A stretch of DNA of 19,005 bases from CAZIUL01 sp964542475 (GTDB lineage: Bacteria; Planctomycetota; B15-G4; CAYZWU01). Every line of letters begins with the position of its first letter. The stretch's first letter is position 1. This document shows positions 16,238-19,005 of the stretch, in pieces. The position numbers and the translations under genes are program-made. Under the pieces are notes generated by a model. That model was not told the origin of the DNA. It was given only the letters and a program-made list of their open reading frames with translations, and searched no databases. The stretch lies in assembly GCA_964542475.1 (NCBI GenBank), contig CAZIUL010000076.1:1-19005 (forward strand). Reading direction: 5' to 3'.

Positions 16238-17134
16238 ATGGCCCCAAAAAGAATCACAAGGCGCACTCTGTGCAAGGCTGCAGTCGCGGGCGTCGTTGCC
16301 GCGCCGGTCTGCACGGGGCAGGAAGGACGCACACAGGAGGAGCGAATGACGATCGGAAAAACCGAACGCACCCAGTTCGCCATCAACGCCGAGATGTGGT
16401 GGGGAAGGCTGCCGTTTGTGAAGCGGATCGAGGAGGCGGCAAAGCTCGGCTTTCCAGCGGTGGAGTTCTGGCCATGGAGAAACAAGGACCTGGACTCCAT
16501 AAAGCGCGTCACGAGCGAGCTGGGAATAAAGGTCGCCCAGTTCACCGCGTGGGGGTTCGTGCCCGGCATGAACAACCCGAAGAACCACGACAAGGTGGTT
16601 TCCGAAATCGAGGCGAGCTGCAAGACCGCCAACTTCCTGAACTGCACGCACATGACCGTGGTCGGCGGAAACGACCAGCCCGGCATGACACAGGGAGAGA
16701 TGCACGAGCACATCATCACAGCGCTGAAGAGGGCGGCACCCATCGCTGAAAAGCACAAGGTGTGCCTGATCCTGGAACCGATGAACATCCGTGTGGACCA
16801 CAAGGGCCACTGCCTGTACGGAAGCCCGGAAGCGGTGCGCATCTGCCGCGAGGTGAACTCGCCGTACGTGAAGCTAAACTGGGACCTCTATCACATGCAG
16901 ATCTCGGAGGGCGATCTTTGCGGGCGCCTGAGGGATGGGTTCGACCAGGTGGGCTATCTGCAGCTCGCGGACCACCCTGGCAGGTTCGAACCGGGCACGG
17001 GCGAGATCAACTACTCGCGGGTATTGAAAGAGGCATGGGATCTCGGCTACCGCGGTTTCGTTGGTGCTGAGTGCCGCGTGAAGGAGGACGAACTGACAGC
17101 TGCGAAGAGGCTGGCGGCGACCGGCAGGTGGTGA
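16238..17134 (+). CDS. Tat-exported TIM-barrel isomerase, hydroxypyruvate-isomerase-like
   Basis: This is a xylose-isomerase-like TIM barrel of 298 residues, closest in motif pattern to hydroxypyruvate isomerase (Hyi) proteins. Likely metal ligands are Glu180 (LILEPMN), Asp216 and His219 (NWDLYHM), Gln242 (YLQLADHPGR) and Glu278 (GAECRV), with the order and spacing expected of that group. The N terminus has a twin-arginine signal (ITRRTLCKAAVAGVVAAPV), so it is probably periplasmic, unlike true cytosolic Hyi. The start at 16238 has AAGGAG 6 nt upstream. A true hydroxypyruvate role is therefore unlikely; acting on an oxidised sugar made by the Tat-exported oxidoreductase upstream is more plausible. 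It lies 35 bp after the TPR gene and 102 bp before the sulfatase. The short AT-rich spacer before it contains a tandem TATTGAT. Confidence 0.88.
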   Translation: MAPKRITRRTLCKAAVAGVVAAPVCTGQEGRTQEERMTIGKTERTQFAINAEMWWGRLPFVKRIEEAAKLGFPAVEFWPWRNKDLDSIKRVTSELGIKVAQFTAWGFVPGMNNPKNHDKVVSEIEASCKTANFLNCTHMTVVGGNDQPGMTQGEMHEHIITALKRAAPIAEKHKVCLILEPMNIRVDHKGHCLYGSPEAVRICREVNSPYVKLNWDLYHMQISEGDLCGRLRDGFDQVGYLQLADHPGRFEPGTGEINYSRVLKEAWDLGYRGFVGAECRVKEDELTAAKRLAATGRW

Positions 17135-17139
17135 TGAGT

Positions 17140-17200
17140 GGAGGCTGGATGGCCGGGTTCCGCCCAGACCGGAAAAGAACGGCATGTAAGCCATCCCTCC
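17140..17200. repeat. Imperfect inverted repeat between TIM-barrel and sulfatase genes
   Basis: GGATGGC at 17147-17153 matches GCCATCC at 17190-17196, and GGAG at 17140-17143 can extend the stem with CTCC at 17197-17200 across a 3-nt bulge. The loop is 36 nt. There is no T tract, so it is not a clear terminator. It occupies most of the 102-bp gap, and the sulfatase ribosome site follows. The role is unknown and it may be chance. Confidence 0.3.
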
Positions 17201-17236
17201 AAAATCTGTATGACATGATTCAAAGGAGCGTTACCC

Positions 17237-18712
17237 ATGCACACCCGCCGAAAATTCATCAGAAGCTCCATTGCAGCCGGATCATGCCTTGCGCTCAGCC
17301 CGTCGTGCGGCCTGCTCAAACACGACTCAAAGCGAGGCAGACCCCCGAACCTGCTATTCGTGTTCCCGGACCAGATGCGCGGCCAGGCCATGGGTTTTTT
17401 AGGCGAGGAGCCTGTCATCACCCCGAACCTCGACCGGTTCGCAAGCAGGAGCGTGGTATTCACACACGCGGTGAGCAACTACCCGGTGTGCAGCCCGTAC
17501 AGGGGAATGCTCATGACAGGAAAGTACCCGCAATCGTCCGGCGTGCTTGCCAACTGCAACTCGGACGGAACGCAGCACGGGTACGAACTCGGTGAACGGG
17601 ACCGGTGCTGGTCGGACGTTCTGAAGGACAGGGGCTACAGCCTCGGGTACATCGGCAAGTGGCACCTGGATTCGCCGCACAAACCGTACGTGAACACCGG
17701 CAACAACAGCGACAAGTTCGCGTGGAACGAGTGGTGTCCGCCGAACCGCCGCCACGGATTCGATTACTGGCACGCTTACGGCACCTATGACAACCACTTT
17801 GAGCCGCAGTACTGGACATCGAATTCGGCCAGGAACGAGCGGGTCGTGGTAAAGCAGTGGTCGCCAGAGCACGAGGCTGACACGGCGATCAGCTACATAC
17901 GGAACGAGGAAGGAAAGTACCGCGACCCGAAAAAACCGTTCGCCCTGGTAGTTGCAAACAACCCTCCACACATGCCGTACCGCATGGTCCCTGAAAAGTA
18001 CCTTGCGATCTACGGCGACAAAACAGCGGAGGAGCTGATCACCCGGGACAATATCAACCTGGAGGAAAACACGAAGGGAGCAAAGCTCGCTCGCAAGCAG
18101 ATCGCAAACTACTTCGCCATGATAACCGGTGTGGATGACCAGTTCGGCCGCATCCTGCGCGCGCTCAAGGATCAAGGGCTCGAAAAGGACACGATAGTGG
18201 TATTCACCTCGGACCACGGGAACTGCCTCGGGTGCCACGACCAGGTCTCCAAGAACGTTCACTACGAGGAGTCGATGCGCGTTCCGTTCATGATCCGCTG
18301 GCCTGGAAAGATCGCTTCGCGCCAAGACGATCTTCTGCTGTCTACCCCGGACATCTACCCAACGCTGCTTGACCTCATGGGCTTCAAAGGCGACATCCCG
18401 GCCGACGTGGAGGGCTCAAGCCGCGCTTCGATCCTGCTCACGGGAAGCGGAGAGCGGCCCGCATCGCAGCTCTACATGTGGGTTCCCTACGGCAAGCCCG
18501 CGTGGGGCAGGCGCGGGGTCCGCAACCATCGCTGGACCATGATGATCAGCAAGGAAGAAGGGTCCGGGCCCGAGTACGTTCTCCACGACAATGTGAACGA
18601 TCCGTTCCAGCTTGAAAACGTTGCCGAAGAAAACCCCGATGTGACCAGCCGGCTCGAGAGGGAGCTCGCCCACCTGCTGAAAAAGACGAACGACCCGTGG
18701 CTTGATTCATGA
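17237..18712 (+). CDS. S1-type sulfatase with Tat signal (second copy)
   Basis: This is a type I sulfatase of 491 residues acting outside the cytoplasm. The formylglycine motif is CSPYR, with Cys85 as the residue to be oxidised. Other active-site candidates are Asp45 (FPDQMRG), Lys141 and His143 (GKWHLDS), His245 (NNPPHMPY), Asp326-His327 (TSDHGN) and Lys339. The DQ in place of the more usual DD at the first metal site differs from the first sulfatase, which argues for a different sulfatase subfamily and substrate. The N terminus has twin arginines (TRRKFIRSS) and a Cys at 24 that is only a poor lipobox. The start at 17237 has AAAGGAG 8 nt upstream. It is the last complete gene of the plus-strand set. 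Maturation must come from an enzyme encoded elsewhere. Confidence 0.93.
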   Translation: MHTRRKFIRSSIAAGSCLALSPSCGLLKHDSKRGRPPNLLFVFPDQMRGQAMGFLGEEPVITPNLDRFASRSVVFTHAVSNYPVCSPYRGMLMTGKYPQSSGVLANCNSDGTQHGYELGERDRCWSDVLKDRGYSLGYIGKWHLDSPHKPYVNTGNNSDKFAWNEWCPPNRRHGFDYWHAYGTYDNHFEPQYWTSNSARNERVVVKQWSPEHEADTAISYIRNEEGKYRDPKKPFALVVANNPPHMPYRMVPEKYLAIYGDKTAEELITRDNINLEENTKGAKLARKQIANYFAMITGVDDQFGRILRALKDQGLEKDTIVVFTSDHGNCLGCHDQVSKNVHYEESMRVPFMIRWPGKIASRQDDLLLSTPDIYPTLLDLMGFKGDIPADVEGSSRASILLTGSGERPASQLYMWVPYGKPAWGRRGVRNHRWTMMISKEEGSGPEYVLHDNVNDPFQLENVAEENPDVTSRLERELAHLLKKTNDPWLDS

Positions 18713-18733
18713 AAGAGAACAGGGCATATCAGT

Positions 18734-18915
18734 GCCAGCCCGCTTATTTCATACTCTTCGTAGCGAGGTGCCGTAAACTGTGTTGTGGCAAGTCGCATGT
18801 CAGGAGACGACCGCAGGCCTGTTCCTACAGGTTGAGGATCGTCTCCTGGTATGAAACGCAGCCACAGCTCAGTTTACGGTGCCGCAGCAGAAGAGGATGA
18901 AATATGCGGGCCGGC
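18734..18915 (+). repeat. 182-nt long imperfect palindrome / RNA hairpin upstream of the transporter gene
   Basis: The arm 18734-18810 pairs with 18839-18915 around an axis at 18824.5. I count about 57 Watson-Crick pairs and 5 G-T wobbles over 77 positions. The longest uninterrupted blocks are CAGGAGACGA at 18801-18810 and GTAAACTG plus flanks at 18771-18780. The centre holds a small hairpin, CCTGT-TCCT-ACAGG (18818-18831), on exactly the same axis. The element starts 21 bp after the sulfatase stop and ends 9 bp before AAAAGGA, the likely ribosome site of the next gene. It lacks a terminal T run and obvious target-site duplications. It may be a structured mRNA leader or attenuator, or a MITE-like or REP-like repeat. 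The structure itself is directly visible; the function is unknown. Confidence 0.8.
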
Positions 18916-18940
18916 CCCTTGAACAAAAGGATGCGGCGCC

Positions 18941-19005
18941 ATGACAGAGACCAAACCCGGCTTTCTTGCCCAGGTAAAGAGCTATCCCGAAACGTTCTGG
19001 GTGGC
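18941..19005 (+). CDS. Start of a transporter-like gene (MFS/POT-type), truncated by window end
   Basis: An ATG at 18941 follows AAAAGGA (18925-18931) and opens a frame of 21 complete codons (MTETKPGFLAQVKSYPETFW...) that runs off the window. The FLxQxxxYPxTFWVA pattern resembles the N terminus of peptide or sugar MFS/POT transporters, which normally continues into an ELFER-type first helix. Only the leader is visible, so the call rests on resemblance alone. A transporter would suit its position at the end of a degradation cluster, directly after the long hairpin. Confidence 0.45.
   Translation, partial: MTETKPGFLAQVKSYPETFWV

Noticed and set aside
18709..18900. A 63-codon frame starting in an ATGA overlap with the sulfatase stop
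   Set aside because: The overlap looks like coupling, but nearly all of the frame is the long palindrome and the peptide has no recognisable features. The frame is probably incidental.
18734..18915. Insertion sequence, integron site or CRISPR-like repeat
   Set aside because: There is no transposase, no target duplication, no attC core sites and no repeat-spacer pattern; only the inverted symmetry is supported.

Overview
This window is about 19 kb of high-GC bacterial DNA. It looks like a metagenome-assembled or draft genome, because a 100-base N run at 3219-3318 is flanked by the same 55 bases on both sides. The gene families are two S1 sulfatases, two Gfo/Idh/MocA oxidoreductases with Tat signals, two xylose-isomerase-like TIM barrels, two DUF6807 (PmoA-like) proteins, a ThuA domain, a secreted tricorn-type protease and a TMTC-like TPR membrane protein. 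That mix is typical of glycan-degrading Planctomycetota, Verrucomicrobiota, Lentisphaerota/Kiritimatiellota and Hydrogenedentota. I cannot name the phylum from sequence alone. No rRNA, tRNA, CRISPR array, insertion sequence or phage gene was seen.

Layout. (1) 4-3470 (-) is a secreted tricorn-like S41 protease, interrupted only by an assembly artefact. Divergent from it, 3678-5969 (+) is a secreted S9/DPP-IV-like peptidase. (2) 5970-11504 (-) is a tight four-gene operon read from the centre outward: TIM-barrel isomerase, ThuA-DUF6807 fusion, Gfo/Idh/MocA oxidoreductase, sulfatase. Gaps are 25, 3 and 5 bp. (3) 11696-18712 (+) is a second, divergent set: DUF6807 plus F5/8 type C fusion, Gfo/Idh/MocA oxidoreductase (ATGA overlap), a TPR membrane protein of lower GC, a Tat-signal TIM barrel and a second sulfatase. 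A transporter-like gene starts at 18941 and runs off the window.

Working together. The two divergent sets carry the same four families but are not near-identical copies. Six of the eight module proteins carry Tat-type or Sec-type signals that I can see clearly, a seventh carries a probable Sec or lipoprotein signal, and one TIM barrel has no signal. The simplest reading is a locus for extracytoplasmic breakdown of a sulfated or otherwise decorated glycan: desulfation by sulfatases, then NAD(P)-linked oxidation and isomerisation or elimination by the Gfo/Idh/MocA and TIM-barrel enzymes, then uptake. The substrate is not identifiable from the sequence.

The most unusual non-coding signal is an element of about 182 nt at 18734-18915. 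It fills the gap between the second sulfatase and the transporter, and folds on itself almost end to end, with arms of about 77 nt around a small central hairpin on the same axis. It could be a regulatory RNA leader or attenuator, or a MITE-like repeat.
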